A stretch of DNA of 64,000 nt from Caballeronia sp. TF1N1 (GTDB lineage Bacteria > Pseudomonadota > Gammaproteobacteria > Burkholderiales > Burkholderiaceae). Made by a program: the position numbers and the translations under genes. A model generated the notes under the pieces. It searched no databases, was not told the origin of the DNA, and saw only the letters and a list, made by a program, of their open reading frames with translations. Below, piece by piece: positions 1-8,912 of the stretch. Every line of letters starts with the position of its first letter. Positions within the stretch are counted from its first letter, which is position 1. Location of the stretch: NCBI RefSeq assembly GCF_022878925.1, contig NZ_CP084626.1:1364001-1428000 (forward strand), in the 5' to 3' direction.

Positions 1-144
1 AATGGTGACGGTCCGTGCAACAAGGAACGGCTTGCGACTCGCATAAAGGCGAATGACGATGGCGCGTGGGTGCGCGAAGCCGCGCTCGCTTATGCCGACA
101 AACAAGCGCGCAAAGCGCAGAATCAGCAGAAACAGGCCGCATGA
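1..144 (+). CDS. paaA: PaaA C-terminus (phenylacetyl-CoA 1,2-epoxidase catalytic subunit), partial
   Basis: The window opens inside this gene. The last 47 codons are read in frame 1 and end with TGA at 142-144. The tail carries the NKERLATRIKANDDGAWVRE stretch typical of PaaA, the di-iron catalytic subunit of the ring 1,2-phenylacetyl-CoA epoxidase. The metal-binding core lies upstream of the window and cannot be checked. It is followed after 11 bases by paaB in the usual paaABCDE order, which supports the call more strongly than the short fragment alone. Confidence 0.88.
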   Translation, partial: NGDGPCNKERLATRIKANDDGAWVREAALAYADKQARKAQNQQKQAA

Positions 145-155
145 AGGAGACGACG

Positions 156-440
156 ATGAGCAAGGAATGGCCGATCTGGGAAGTGTTCGTGCGTAGCAAG
201 CAGGGTCTAGATCACAAGCATTGCGGCAGCCTGCATGCGCCCGACGCGGGCGCTGCGTTGAGAATGGCGCGCGATGTCTATACGCGGCGTCAGGAAGGCG
301 TGAGCATCTGGGTGGTGCCATCATCGGCTATCACGGCATCGGACCCGGCGGACAAGGCCGAATTATTCGAACCCGCGATCGACAAGATATATCGGCATCC
401 TACGTTCTTCGTGTTGCCCGACGAAATCAATCACATGTAA
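156..440 (+). CDS. paaB: PaaB, phenylacetyl-CoA epoxidase subunit
   Basis: Small 94-residue subunit of the phenylacetyl-CoA epoxidase complex. It has no catalytic centre of its own and in the family helps assemble the PaaABCE complex in the cytoplasm. The ATG at 156 was chosen because AAGGAGA lies just upstream (144-150) and the protein then begins MSKEWPIWEVFVRSKQGL, the family start. A longer reading from 66 would overlap paaA. The length fits the family (about 95 residues). It sits 11 bases after paaA and 9 before paaC, so it is surely co-transcribed with them. Confidence 0.93.
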   Translation: MSKEWPIWEVFVRSKQGLDHKHCGSLHAPDAGAALRMARDVYTRRQEGVSIWVVPSSAITASDPADKAELFEPAIDKIYRHPTFFVLPDEINHM

Positions 441-449
441 AGGCGGGAC

Positions 450-1262
450 ATGACGACGCCCATTCCGACGCGCGAACATCTCGCTTACGTCCTGCGCCTC
501 GCCGACAACGCGTTGATCCTCGGTCAGCGCAACGCCGAATGGTGCAGCCACGGTCCCGCGCTCGAAGAAGACATCGCACTCGCTAACATGAGTCTCGATC
601 TCATTGGACAGGCGCGCTTGCTTTATTCGCATGCGGCAACGCTCGAAGCCGAGATGACCGGCACGCAGAAAACCGAAGACGACTACGCGTACTTTCGTGG
701 CGAGCGTGAGTTCGCCAACTATACGATTGCCGAGCTGCCGCACTATGGACCGTTCGCGGGTACGGTGCGAACCGAGCGCGATTATGCAGTGACCATCGTG
801 CGCAACTTCCTCTATTCGGCGTTGATGGCTGAACTATGGACGGCCTTGCAGGCATCGGCCGATGCGCAGCTTGCCGCCATTGCCGCAAAGTCGATCAAGG
901 AAGTGCGTTATCACTTGCATCATGCACGCGACTGGCTCGTGCGCTTCGGCGACGGCACGGAGGTATCGCATCGACGCGCACAGGCCGCACTCGACTATTT
1001 GATGCCTTACACACGCGAGTTTTTTGCGATCGATGCAATCGAGCGTGCCGTTGCACAAGCAGGCATCGCGCCGCTTGCGAGCGATTCCGAAGCGGCATGG
1101 CGCGCACAACTCGACGACGCTTTAAACGAAGCCACACTCACCGCGCCCGCCGATGTAAAGCATGTCAGCACAGGCAAACTCGGCGAACACTCCGAGCATA
1201 TGGGTTATCTGCTCGCGGAGATGCAAAGCCTCGCACGTCAGCACCCGGGCGCAAGCTGGTGA
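450..1262 (+). CDS. paaC: PaaC, phenylacetyl-CoA epoxidase structural subunit
   Basis: A 270-residue ferritin-like helical protein that pairs with PaaA as the non-catalytic structural subunit of the ring epoxidase. The N-terminal GPALEED and SLDLIGQARLLY segments and the central KEVRYHLHHARDWLVRFGDG segment are family signatures. The C-terminal HSEHMGYLLAEMQ helix is also typical. It begins at an ATG 9 bases after paaB and ends 5 bases before paaD, consistent with translational coupling within the operon. Slightly longer than the E. coli homologue, otherwise ordinary. Confidence 0.94.
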   Translation: MTTPIPTREHLAYVLRLADNALILGQRNAEWCSHGPALEEDIALANMSLDLIGQARLLYSHAATLEAEMTGTQKTEDDYAYFRGEREFANYTIAELPHYGPFAGTVRTERDYAVTIVRNFLYSALMAELWTALQASADAQLAAIAAKSIKEVRYHLHHARDWLVRFGDGTEVSHRRAQAALDYLMPYTREFFAIDAIERAVAQAGIAPLASDSEAAWRAQLDDALNEATLTAPADVKHVSTGKLGEHSEHMGYLLAEMQSLARQHPGASW

Positions 1263-1267
1263 ACACC

Positions 1268-1798
1268 ATGCACGCCGATACTTTCTTGCAACACGTATGG
1301 TGCGTGCTCGAAGCCGTGCCGGACCCGGAGATCCCCGTCGTATCCATACGCGAACTGGGCATCTTGCGCGACGTGCGTCATGGCGCGGACGGCGTGCTCG
1401 AGGTCGTGATTACGCCGACTTACTCCGGATGTCCTGCCATGTCGCAGATCGCCGAGGACATCGCGTATGCAATCCATAACGCGAAGCTTGGGGCGCATCG
1501 CATTGAGACGGTGCTCGCGCCGGCATGGACCACCGACTGGATCACCGATGAAGCGCGCGACAAGCTACGACGTTATGGCATCGCGCCGCCGACGGGGCAA
1601 TGTGGAACTGCTGCGCCGAATCAGGAGCAACCGCTGCGTTTCGTGCCATATAAGCCTATGAAGCAGGAGCCGGTCGCGTGTCCTCGTTGCGGTTCGACGC
1701 ATACGGAAAAGCTCGCGCAATTCGGCTCGACGGCGTGCAAGGCGCTGTACCGATGCGTCGATTGCCGCGAGCCGTTCGATTACTTCAAGCCGTACTGA
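1268..1798 (+). CDS. paaD: PaaD, iron-sulfur/assembly factor of the phenylacetyl-CoA epoxidase
   Basis: A 176-residue MIP18/DUF59-family protein needed for maturation of the phenylacetyl-CoA epoxidase, probably in Fe-S cluster handling on PaaE. The DUF59 part (about residues 10-95) contains the PDPEIPVVSIRELGILRDV segment and the TPTYSGCPAMSQI motif with its conserved Cys. The C-terminal zinc-ribbon-like tail has CPRC at 138-141 and CVDC at 163-166, with an extra Cys157. The ATG at 1268 lies 5 bases after paaC. Much longer upstream readings in this frame only shadow paaC. Confidence 0.93.
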   Translation: MHADTFLQHVWCVLEAVPDPEIPVVSIRELGILRDVRHGADGVLEVVITPTYSGCPAMSQIAEDIAYAIHNAKLGAHRIETVLAPAWTTDWITDEARDKLRRYGIAPPTGQCGTAAPNQEQPLRFVPYKPMKQEPVACPRCGSTHTEKLAQFGSTACKALYRCVDCREPFDYFKPY

Positions 1799-1827
1799 TC
1801 CGTTTCTTTTTTATCGATTCGACGCTC

Positions 1828-2916
1828 ATGGCCACTCCGCAATTCCATCCGCTGCGCATTCGCGAGGTTCGTCCTGAAACGGCCGACGCGGTCACCGTCT
1901 CGTTCGATGTACCGCCACTGCTGCGCGACGCGTTCCGCTTCACGCAAGGGCAGTTCGTGACCTTGAAGACGCATATCGACGGCGAAGAGACGCGCCGGTC
2001 CTATTCCATCTGCGTGGGTGTCACGGACTACGATCGCGATGGAGAATTGCGTATCGGCATCAAGCGCGTGCGCGGCGGGCGTTTTTCGAACTTCGCATTC
2101 GGAACGCTGAAGCCCGGCCACGAGATCGAAGTCATGACGCCCGATGGCCGTTTCTTTACGCATCTGAACGCGGACCACGCCAAGCATTACGTGGCGTTTT
2201 CAGGTGGCTCGGGCATCACGCCAGTGCTCGCCATCGTCAAGACCACGCTCGATATGGAACCCACAAGCCGCTTCACGCTTGTGTACGGCAATCGCAGCGT
2301 GGATGCGATCATGTTTGCCGAAGAACTCGAAGATCTCAAGAACCGTTATATGAGCCGCTTTTCGCTCTATCACGTGCTCTCGGACGACTTGCAGGATGTC
2401 GAACTCTTCAACGGCGTGCTGGACGAAGCAAAGTGCCGTGCGTTCCTGCAAACGCTGCTGCCTCCGCAAGAAATCGATGAAGCCTTCATTTGCGGTCCTG
2501 GGCCGATGATGGATGCGGCTGAAGCCGCGCTCAAGAGTTCGGGCGTCGCACAGAAACAGATCCATGTCGAGCGTTTCGGCACACCCTTGCCGCAAGCGGG
2601 CGTTCCGGCCGTCGAAATTACCGAGAACACGCCTGCGGCCGACCTTGAACTCGTCATCGACGGAAAAAGGCGCAAACTGCGTTTGCCCTATGAAGGCGTG
2701 AGTGTGCTCGACGTCGGACTCAAAGCGGGTTTGGCGCTGCCTTATGCGTGCAAAGGCGGCGTGTGCTGCACGTGCCGCGCAAAAGTGCTTGAGGGAGAGG
2801 TAAAGATGGACCGGAATTTCACGCTCGAGCAACACGAGATCGATGACGGTTTCGTGCTGACGTGCCAGTGTCATCCGGTTAGCGAACGCATAGTCGTGAG
2901 CTTCGACGAACGCTAG
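1828..2916 (+). CDS. paaE: PaaE, NADPH-dependent reductase of the phenylacetyl-CoA epoxidase
   Basis: A 362-residue ferredoxin-NADP reductase-type flavoprotein that passes electrons from NADPH to the PaaAC di-iron centre. The order is an FAD domain with the RRSYSIC motif, an NAD(P) domain with GGSGITPVLAIVK, and a C-terminal plant-type [2Fe-2S] domain with Cys308, Cys313, Cys316 and Cys346 as likely ligands. The ATG at 1828 is 29 bases after paaD and gives the family-like start MATPQFHPLRI. It is the last gene of the operon, and an IS element starts 28 bases downstream. Confidence 0.94.
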   Translation: MATPQFHPLRIREVRPETADAVTVSFDVPPLLRDAFRFTQGQFVTLKTHIDGEETRRSYSICVGVTDYDRDGELRIGIKRVRGGRFSNFAFGTLKPGHEIEVMTPDGRFFTHLNADHAKHYVAFSGGSGITPVLAIVKTTLDMEPTSRFTLVYGNRSVDAIMFAEELEDLKNRYMSRFSLYHVLSDDLQDVELFNGVLDEAKCRAFLQTLLPPQEIDEAFICGPGPMMDAAEAALKSSGVAQKQIHVERFGTPLPQAGVPAVEITENTPAADLELVIDGKRRKLRLPYEGVSVLDVGLKAGLALPYACKGGVCCTCRAKVLEGEVKMDRNFTLEQHEIDDGFVLTCQCHPVSERIVVSFDER

Positions 2917-2944
2917 ACACGTCTTAGCGTGGCTTTAGAAAAAC

Positions 2945-4316
2945 GCCTCTTTTGAGTTTTGAGTGGGTGGGTTGGCGGGTCAAGGACGGGCGTAAGCCCG
3001 GCGAAGCGAATCCTTGAGGCGCCCAGAATTGATAAGCTGAGCCATGACAAAGCAACCTTGACGAATGAACTGTTCGAATCCGCTCTCGGTATAACCGCGC
3101 CCTGGTACGTTCAAGGCGTTGACTTCGATGCCGCTCAGCGTCAACTCACCATTGCCGTGGACTTCGTCGCGGGCACCCGGTTTTCCTATGTTGGAGTTGC
3201 CGGTGAGCATCCTGTCCACGACACGCAAATCAAGCGTCTGCGTCACCTGAATTTCTTTCAACACGAATGTTTTCTGGAAGTGCGGGTGCCGCGTGTGCGC
3301 TTGCCCGATGGCTCCGTGCGGTTGGTCGAACCTGATTGGGTCGGTCAACTCAGCGGCTTTACGCTGCTGTTCGAGGCACTCGTACTGATGCTCGCCCAGC
3401 AGATGCCGTTTGCCGCTGTCGCGCGTGCGGTCAACCTGTCGTGGCATCGAGTACACGCCATCTGTTCGCGGTATGTGGAGCTGGCACTCGCGGGGGCTGA
3501 CCTGTCTGAGGTGAAGGCAGTGGCAATTGACGAAACCTCGTATCGGCGCGGTCATGAGTATCTGACGCTGGTCGCCGATATGCGAGCGCGGCGGGTCGTG
3601 TTCGTCACGACCGGCAAGGATGCCAGCACGATTGAACGCTTTGCGGCCTACCTGGGCGAACACGGTGGCACGTCCGAGCAAATCAGCTCGGTCAGCATCG
3701 ACATGTCGCCAGCTTTCATCAAGGGCGTCAATGAACATCTGCCCGACGCGCGACTGACCTTTGACAAGTTTCACGTCGTTGCTCACGCGTCCAAGGCGCT
3801 CGACACGGTGCGCAGGCAGCAACAGAAGGTCGACCCGCAACTCAAAGGCATGCGCTGGACGCTGCTCAAAGATGCCAACAAACTGAATCTCGCCCAACTG
3901 ACCGACCTCGAGGCGCTCGTCAGTCAGTACACCACCAGGCGCACGGCCCGGGCGTGGCTGTACCGCGAGCAACCGCGCGACATTCTTGAGCGCAAGCAAA
4001 TCAATGTCGTGTCGGCGATGTTGCACCAGTGGTGTACGAACGTCATGCGCTCGAAGGTCGAACCGATGAAGGACGTCGCCCGACTGATTCGCCGACACTT
4101 CGAGGGCATTGTCGCCTGGACTCAGACGCGCCAGACCAACGGCTTCATCGAAGCCATCAACGGCCTGTTTCAGGCCGCCAAACGCAAAGCACGCGGGTAC
4201 GCTCGCTTCGAAACCATGCGCACTGTCCTGTTTCTCATCGCCGGAAAATTCGACTTCTCGCGCTTTAATGAGCATGCCCGATGAGCCCCGTTACCCACTC
4301 CGTTTTCAAAAGAGCC
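2945..4316 (+). mobile_element. ISL3-family insertion sequence, complete, with 8-bp target duplication
   Basis: A 1372-bp element. The outer 24 bases of the two ends match at 18 positions as inverted repeats (left GCCTCTTTTGAG..., right end read inward GGCTCTTTTGAA...; both go on with GAGTGGGT). The octamer AGAAAAAC flanks it exactly at 2937-2944 and 4317-4324, as expected for the 8-bp duplication of ISL3 elements. It carries one transposase gene. Just inside the left end, TCAAGGA (2980-2986) and TCCTTGA (3011-3017) form a subterminal stem around GGGCGTAAGCCC. The perfect duplication suggests a recent insertion. Confidence 0.95.
3058..4284 (+). CDS. ISL3-family transposase
   Basis: Transposase of about 408 residues that moves the surrounding element. 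The N-terminal half holds the helix-turn-helix region (FAAVARAVNLSWHRVHAICS). The DDE catalytic domain is visible as AVAIDETSYRRGHEYLTLV (first Asp), SIDMSPAFIKGV (second Asp) and a late Glu in QTNGFIEAINGLFQAAKRKA. These are the conserved ISL3 blocks. The TTG at 3058 was chosen because homologues begin near TNELFESALGI; the frame stays open upstream to 2959, but that part lies in the element terminus. It appears intact, so the element may be active. Confidence 0.92.
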   Translation: MTNELFESALGITAPWYVQGVDFDAAQRQLTIAVDFVAGTRFSYVGVAGEHPVHDTQIKRLRHLNFFQHECFLEVRVPRVRLPDGSVRLVEPDWVGQLSGFTLLFEALVLMLAQQMPFAAVARAVNLSWHRVHAICSRYVELALAGADLSEVKAVAIDETSYRRGHEYLTLVADMRARRVVFVTTGKDASTIERFAAYLGEHGGTSEQISSVSIDMSPAFIKGVNEHLPDARLTFDKFHVVAHASKALDTVRRQQQKVDPQLKGMRWTLLKDANKLNLAQLTDLEALVSQYTTRRTARAWLYREQPRDILERKQINVVSAMLHQWCTNVMRSKVEPMKDVARLIRRHFEGIVAWTQTRQTNGFIEAINGLFQAAKRKARGYARFETMRTVLFLIAGKFDFSRFNEHAR

Positions 4317-4366
4317 AGAAAAACAATTCAGGAAATATCGGAAGAATTCTTTACGCATAAACCCTC

Positions 4367-4378
4367 GCAAGCGTTTGC
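4367..4378. promoter_or_regulatory. Near-palindrome GCAAGCGTTTGC upstream of the RND operon
   Basis: GCAAGCGTTTGC differs at one base from the perfect palindrome GCAAACGTTTGC found at 37588-37599. It lies 118 bases before the RND permease start, in the only non-coding stretch between the IS element and that gene. LacI/PurR-type regulators bind sites of this shape, but no regulator gene is adjacent, so the role is inferred. Confidence 0.25.
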
Positions 4379-4495
4379 ACAAATTGTTTTGTAAGCTTTG
4401 TTTGTGTCATCGTACGGATGCTTTCAGCGCTTTAGTTGGCGCTTAGCGAAAAGTATTCGAAATAGCGAACATCAAACGGGGCAAGCGAAACTTCG

Positions 4496-7400
4496 ATGTG
4501 GATCGTCAGACTCGCGCTTAAGCGCCCGTACACGTTCATTGTCCTGTCGCTGCTGCTGCTTATCATCGGCCCGCTCGTGATCATGCGCACGCCGACCGAT
4601 ATCTTTCCGAACATCGACATTCCGGTCGTTAGCGTAATCTGGTCATACACGGGCTTGCCTCCCGATCAAATGGAGCGCCGCATCACGCTTAATTACGAGC
4701 GTGGGCTTTCGGTGGCGGTCAACGATATTGAACATATCGAATCGGAATCGCTCCCAGGCATTGCGGTCATCCGCATATTTTTTCAGCCGAACGCAAACGT
4801 GGATGAAGCGATCGCGGAAATTACCGCGCTTTCGCAGACGCAGCTTCGTCAGTTGCCACAGGGCATCACGCCGCCGAACATCTTGCGCTTCAATGCGTCG
4901 ACCGTGCCGATCTTGCGGCTTGCGTTGTCATCGTCGGAACTCACCGAGCAGCAGCTCTACGACTTCGGCAATAGCTTTCTCAAGACGCAGCTTGCGACAG
5001 TGCAGGGTGCATCCGTGCCGTTGCCCTATGGCGGCAAGCAGCGGCAGATCATGGTCGATATCGACTCGCGCCGGCTGCAGGCAAAGAATCTCGCGCCCAC
5101 CGATGTCGTGAATGCCATCAGCGCGCAAAACCTGATCTTGCCGACGGGCACGACCAAGATCGGACCGACCGAATATCAAGTGGGACTCAATGCGAGCCCG
5201 GATACGATCGAAGGTCTCAACGACATTCCGATCCGAACAGGGCCTGGCGGCACCATCTATATTCGCGACGTGGCGCACGTGCGCGATGGCTTTCAGCCGC
5301 AAACGAATATCGTGCGACTCGATGGCACGCGTGCGGCGCTTCTGACGATCAACAAGAGCGGCAATGCATCGACGCTCGATATCGTGTCGCGCGTGAAGAA
5401 CCTGTTGCCGACGCTGCGTGGCATGGTGCCCGAATCTTTAAAGATAGAGTCGGTCGCCGACCAATCGCTGTTCGTGCGGGCATCGGTAGAGGGTGTGTTG
5501 CGCGAGGCCGTGATCGCGGCGGGTCTGACCGCGCTCATGGTGCTGCTGTTTTTAGGTAGCTGGCGCGCGACGCTTATCATCGCCATCTCCATTCCGTTGT
5601 CGATGCTCACGTCGATCGTCGCACTCTCGGCGATCGGGCAGACCATCAACATCATGACGCTCGGCGGACTGGCGCTCGCGGTCGGTATTCTCGTGGACGA
5701 TGCTACCGTCGCTATCGAAAACATCAGCCAGAATCTCGAAGAAGGCAAGGAACTGGAGCAAGCGATTCTCGATGGCGCGCAACAGATCGCCGTGCCAACG
5801 CTCGTTTCCACGCTTTCCATCTGCATCGTTTTCATTCCGATGTTCTTGCTTACCGGCGTTGCGCACTACCTCTTCGTGCCGCTGGCCGAAGCAGTCGTTT
5901 TCGCCATGATTGCGTCGTACTTCTTCTCGCGCACGCTCGTTCCGACGCTTGCGAAGTATCTGCTGCGCAACCACGAACACATGGGTGGCGATGTCGAATC
6001 GATGAAGGGTTCGCGCAACCCCTTCGTGCGTATTCATCTCGGTTTCGAGAGGCGCTTCGAAGCGGTGCGCGGACGCTACCGCGCCTTTCTCGAAGCTCGG
6101 CTCGCGCATCCCGCGCGCTTCGCTTCGTTGTTCCTCGTCTGCTGTCTGCTCTCGCTCGCCCTCGCACCGTTTCTTGGCCGTGACTTCTTTCCTTCCGTCG
6201 ATTCGGGCGTGATCGCACTGCACTTGCGCACGAAAACCGGCACACGTATCGAGGAAACAGCGGCATTGACCGATCGTGTCGACAAGCGCATTCGCCAACT
6301 CATCCCGTCGCGCGAGGTGCATTCGATCATCGACAACATGGGCTTGCCGGTATCGGGCATCAATCTATCGTATAGCAACACCGGCACCATCAGTTCCGCC
6401 GATGCCGACGTGCTCATTACGCTCAACGAAGATCACGCGCCCACCGACGACTATATCCGCCAACTCCGCAAGCGCCTGCCGCAGGAATTCCCCGGCGTGG
6501 CGTTCTCGTTCCTGCCCGCGGATATAGTGAGTCAGATTCTCAACTTCGGTGTGCCGGCGCCGCTCGATATCGCCATCACGGGCCGCGATGTGCGTGGCAA
6601 TCGCGCCTTCGCCAATCACTTGCTCGAGAAGATTCGTCGCGTGCCGGGCCTCGTCGATGCACGCATTCAGCAGCCTTCCGATCTTCCATTCGTCAACGTC
6701 GAAGTAGATCGTACGAAGGCGCTTCAGGCAGGCTTTACGCAACGCGATGTCGCAAGCAATCTGCTCATCACGCTGTCGGGAAGTCAGCAGACGACGCCTA
6801 CGTTCTGGCTCAATCCCGCGAATGGCGTGAGCTACAACGTCATTACGTCCGCGCCGCAATACGATATGAACTCGTTGCAATCAGTCGCGAATATTCCAGT
6901 GACATCGGCTAGCGGCAAGACGAATATTCTTGGCGCGCTTGCTTCATTGTCTCGCGGGTCGCGCGATGCCGTTGTCTATCACTACAACGCGCAGACCACC
7001 ATCAATCTTTATGCAAGCACCGAGCGGCGCGATCTGGGCGCGGTATCGGATGACGTTCAACGCATCATTGACGAAGCGCGCGGCCAATTGCCCAAAGGCT
7101 CGTCAATCGACATGCGTGGACAAGTCGAAACGATGAACGGTTCTTTCTCGGGCCTGGCGTTTGGATTGATTCTCGCCGTCGTGCTGGTGTATCTGCTTAT
7201 CGTGGTGAATTTTCAGTCGTGGCTCGATCCGTTCATCATCATCACCGCGCTGCCGGGTGCGTTAGCGGGCATTGTCTGGATGCTCTTCCTCACGCATACG
7301 ACGCTGTCCATTCCCGCATTGACCGGCGCGATCATGTGTATCGGCATCGCGACGGCCAACAGCATTCTCGTCGTGAGCTTTGCGCGTTCTGCATTGCAGG

Positions 7401-7690
7401 AACACGGCGATGCCATGCGCTCGGCGCTCGAAGCCGGCTACTCGCGTTTCAGGCCCGTGTTGATGACCGCACTCGCGATGATGATCGGCATGGTGCCCAT
7501 GGCCATCGGTCTCGGCGAGGGCGGCGAACAGAATGCGCCGCTCGGCCGCGCGGTGATCGGCGGCCTGATGGTCGGCACCATCGCCACGCTCTTCTTCGTG
7601 CCCGTGGTGTTCTCGATGATCTATAAGCGTATCGAAGCGAAGCGCGGCGGCGCAAAGCACCTGGATGGCGAGCCGCAAGGCCAGTCGTGA
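4496..7690 (+). CDS. RND efflux transporter permease (HAE1-type inner-membrane pump)
   Basis: A full-length 1064-residue proton-driven drug/solvent exporter of the AcrB/MdtB type. It has the N-terminal transmembrane helix RPYTFIVLSLLLL, a large periplasmic porter loop, the TM4 proton-relay pair Asp401-Asp402 (GILVDDATVAIENI) and the mirrored second half with QTTINLYA and the TM9-12 bundle. No strong Shine-Dalgarno is visible before ATG 4496, but MWIVRLALKRPYTF is the usual family start. It is first in an operon with the adaptor (22 bases later) and outer-membrane factor. Position next to the paa genes hints at aromatic export, but the substrate is unknown. Confidence 0.92.
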   Translation: MWIVRLALKRPYTFIVLSLLLLIIGPLVIMRTPTDIFPNIDIPVVSVIWSYTGLPPDQMERRITLNYERGLSVAVNDIEHIESESLPGIAVIRIFFQPNANVDEAIAEITALSQTQLRQLPQGITPPNILRFNASTVPILRLALSSSELTEQQLYDFGNSFLKTQLATVQGASVPLPYGGKQRQIMVDIDSRRLQAKNLAPTDVVNAISAQNLILPTGTTKIGPTEYQVGLNASPDTIEGLNDIPIRTGPGGTIYIRDVAHVRDGFQPQTNIVRLDGTRAALLTINKSGNASTLDIVSRVKNLLPTLRGMVPESLKIESVADQSLFVRASVEGVLREAVIAAGLTALMVLLFLGSWRATLIIAISIPLSMLTSIVALSAIGQTINIMTLGGLALAVGILVDDATVAIENISQNLEEGKELEQAILDGAQQIAVPTLVSTLSICIVFIPMFLLTGVAHYLFVPLAEAVVFAMIASYFFSRTLVPTLAKYLLRNHEHMGGDVESMKGSRNPFVRIHLGFERRFEAVRGRYRAFLEARLAHPARFASLFLVCCLLSLALAPFLGRDFFPSVDSGVIALHLRTKTGTRIEETAALTDRVDKRIRQLIPSREVHSIIDNMGLPVSGINLSYSNTGTISSADADVLITLNEDHAPTDDYIRQLRKRLPQEFPGVAFSFLPADIVSQILNFGVPAPLDIAITGRDVRGNRAFANHLLEKIRRVPGLVDARIQQPSDLPFVNVEVDRTKALQAGFTQRDVASNLLITLSGSQQTTPTFWLNPANGVSYNVITSAPQYDMNSLQSVANIPVTSASGKTNILGALASLSRGSRDAVVYHYNAQTTINLYASTERRDLGAVSDDVQRIIDEARGQLPKGSSIDMRGQVETMNGSFSGLAFGLILAVVLVYLLIVVNFQSWLDPFIIITALPGALAGIVWMLFLTHTTLSIPALTGAIMCIGIATANSILVVSFARSALQEHGDAMRSALEAGYSRFRPVLMTALAMMIGMVPMAIGLGEGGEQNAPLGRAVIGGLMVGTIATLFFVPVVFSMIYKRIEAKRGGAKHLDGEPQGQS

Positions 7691-7712
7691 TGCCGATATT
7701 TACGGAGTTCGA

Positions 7713-8912
7713 ATGAACGAGCAGTCAAACGAACGATCGACACGCAAGCGCGGGCGCATGTGGCTCGTGATCGCGCTCGTGGTCGTCGTGTTGCTGGTGG
7801 CGCAGGGTATCTGGTCACGCCATTCCGCGCACGCGGAGCTGGAACGCGATGCCGGCGAGCACAGCGTCCAGACCGTCGAAATCATCAAGCCGACGCGCAT
7901 GAAGCCGACCCAGGACCTCGTGCTCGCGGGCGATATCCGTGCTTTCTCCGATGCCCCGATTTTTGCGCGCACCAATGGCTATCTGAAACGCTGGACCGCG
8001 GATATCGGCACCAAGGTGCGCAAAGGACAGCTGCTTGCGGAGATCGATGCACCCGAGATCAATGATCAGCTGCGTCAGGCTCGCGCCGATGCGCAGACGG
8101 CGCGCGCCAATTATTTGTTGGCGAAGACCACCGCCGATCGTTGGGTGCAGATGGCGAAGAACAACTCGGTCTCGCGGCAGGAGACAGATGAAAAGACCGG
8201 CGACATGCTCGCCAAGGAAGCTGCGTTCAACGCCTCGCAGGCGAACGTGTCGCGGCTGGAGCAGATGGTTTCGTTCCAGAAGATCTACGCACCGTTCGAT
8301 GGCGTCGTGACGGCCCGCAACACCGATGTCGGCCAGTTGATCGATGCGGGCAGCGCGGGGATCGGCCGCGAGCTCTTCCATATACAAGATGCCACTACGC
8401 TGCGCGTGTTCGTCGATGTGCCGCAAGCCTATGCGCGGCTCGTGACACCCGGCTTGCCAGCGGAATTGATCCTCAACGAAGAGCGCAATCGCAAGTTCGA
8501 GGGCGTCACGGTGCGAACGGCGGGAGCGGTCGATCCGGTTGCACGCACCATGCGTGTCGAAGTCGGCGTGAAGAATCCGAGCGGGGAATTGCTGGCAGGC
8601 GCCTATGCGCAAGTGCGCTTTCACCTCACCAACGCGAGCGCGTCGTACACGCTACCCGGCAATGCGCTGCTGTTTCGTCCGGATGGCGTGCATGCGGCGA
8701 GCGTCGATGCGAACAATCGCGTGAAGCTGCTGCCAATCACGCTTGGAACCGATTACGGCACGCGCGTTTCGATCGCAGCCGGATTGTCGGGCGATGAGCG
8801 TGTGATCGTGAATCCGCCGGATTCGATCGTCGATGGAGCGGCGGTGCGTATCGGACGCGCGAACGCCACGCCTGGTGCGAGTCAACCGAAGCAGGGCGGC
8901 GAAGCATCATGA
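7713..8912 (+). CDS. RND periplasmic adaptor (membrane fusion protein, HlyD-type)
   Basis: A 399-residue adaptor linking the inner-membrane pump to the outer-membrane channel. It has one N-terminal membrane anchor (about residues 15-32), then the split lipoyl/barrel-sandwich blocks (APIFARTNGYLKRWTADIGT and FDGVVTARNTDVGQLIDAG) around an alpha-hairpin, and a beta-barrel plus membrane-proximal domain. The start at ATG 7713 gives the basic KRGRM stretch before the anchor. It lies 22 bases after the permease and overlaps the next gene by four bases (ATGA), so the three are translationally coupled. Confidence 0.92.
   Translation: MNEQSNERSTRKRGRMWLVIALVVVVLLVAQGIWSRHSAHAELERDAGEHSVQTVEIIKPTRMKPTQDLVLAGDIRAFSDAPIFARTNGYLKRWTADIGTKVRKGQLLAEIDAPEINDQLRQARADAQTARANYLLAKTTADRWVQMAKNNSVSRQETDEKTGDMLAKEAAFNASQANVSRLEQMVSFQKIYAPFDGVVTARNTDVGQLIDAGSAGIGRELFHIQDATTLRVFVDVPQAYARLVTPGLPAELILNEERNRKFEGVTVRTAGAVDPVARTMRVEVGVKNPSGELLAGAYAQVRFHLTNASASYTLPGNALLFRPDGVHAASVDANNRVKLLPITLGTDYGTRVSIAAGLSGDERVIVNPPDSIVDGAAVRIGRANATPGASQPKQGGEAS

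Noticed and set aside
2980..4275. 431-codon minus-strand frame opposite the ISL3 transposase
   Set aside because: Antisense shadow; the plus strand has clear DDE transposase motifs.
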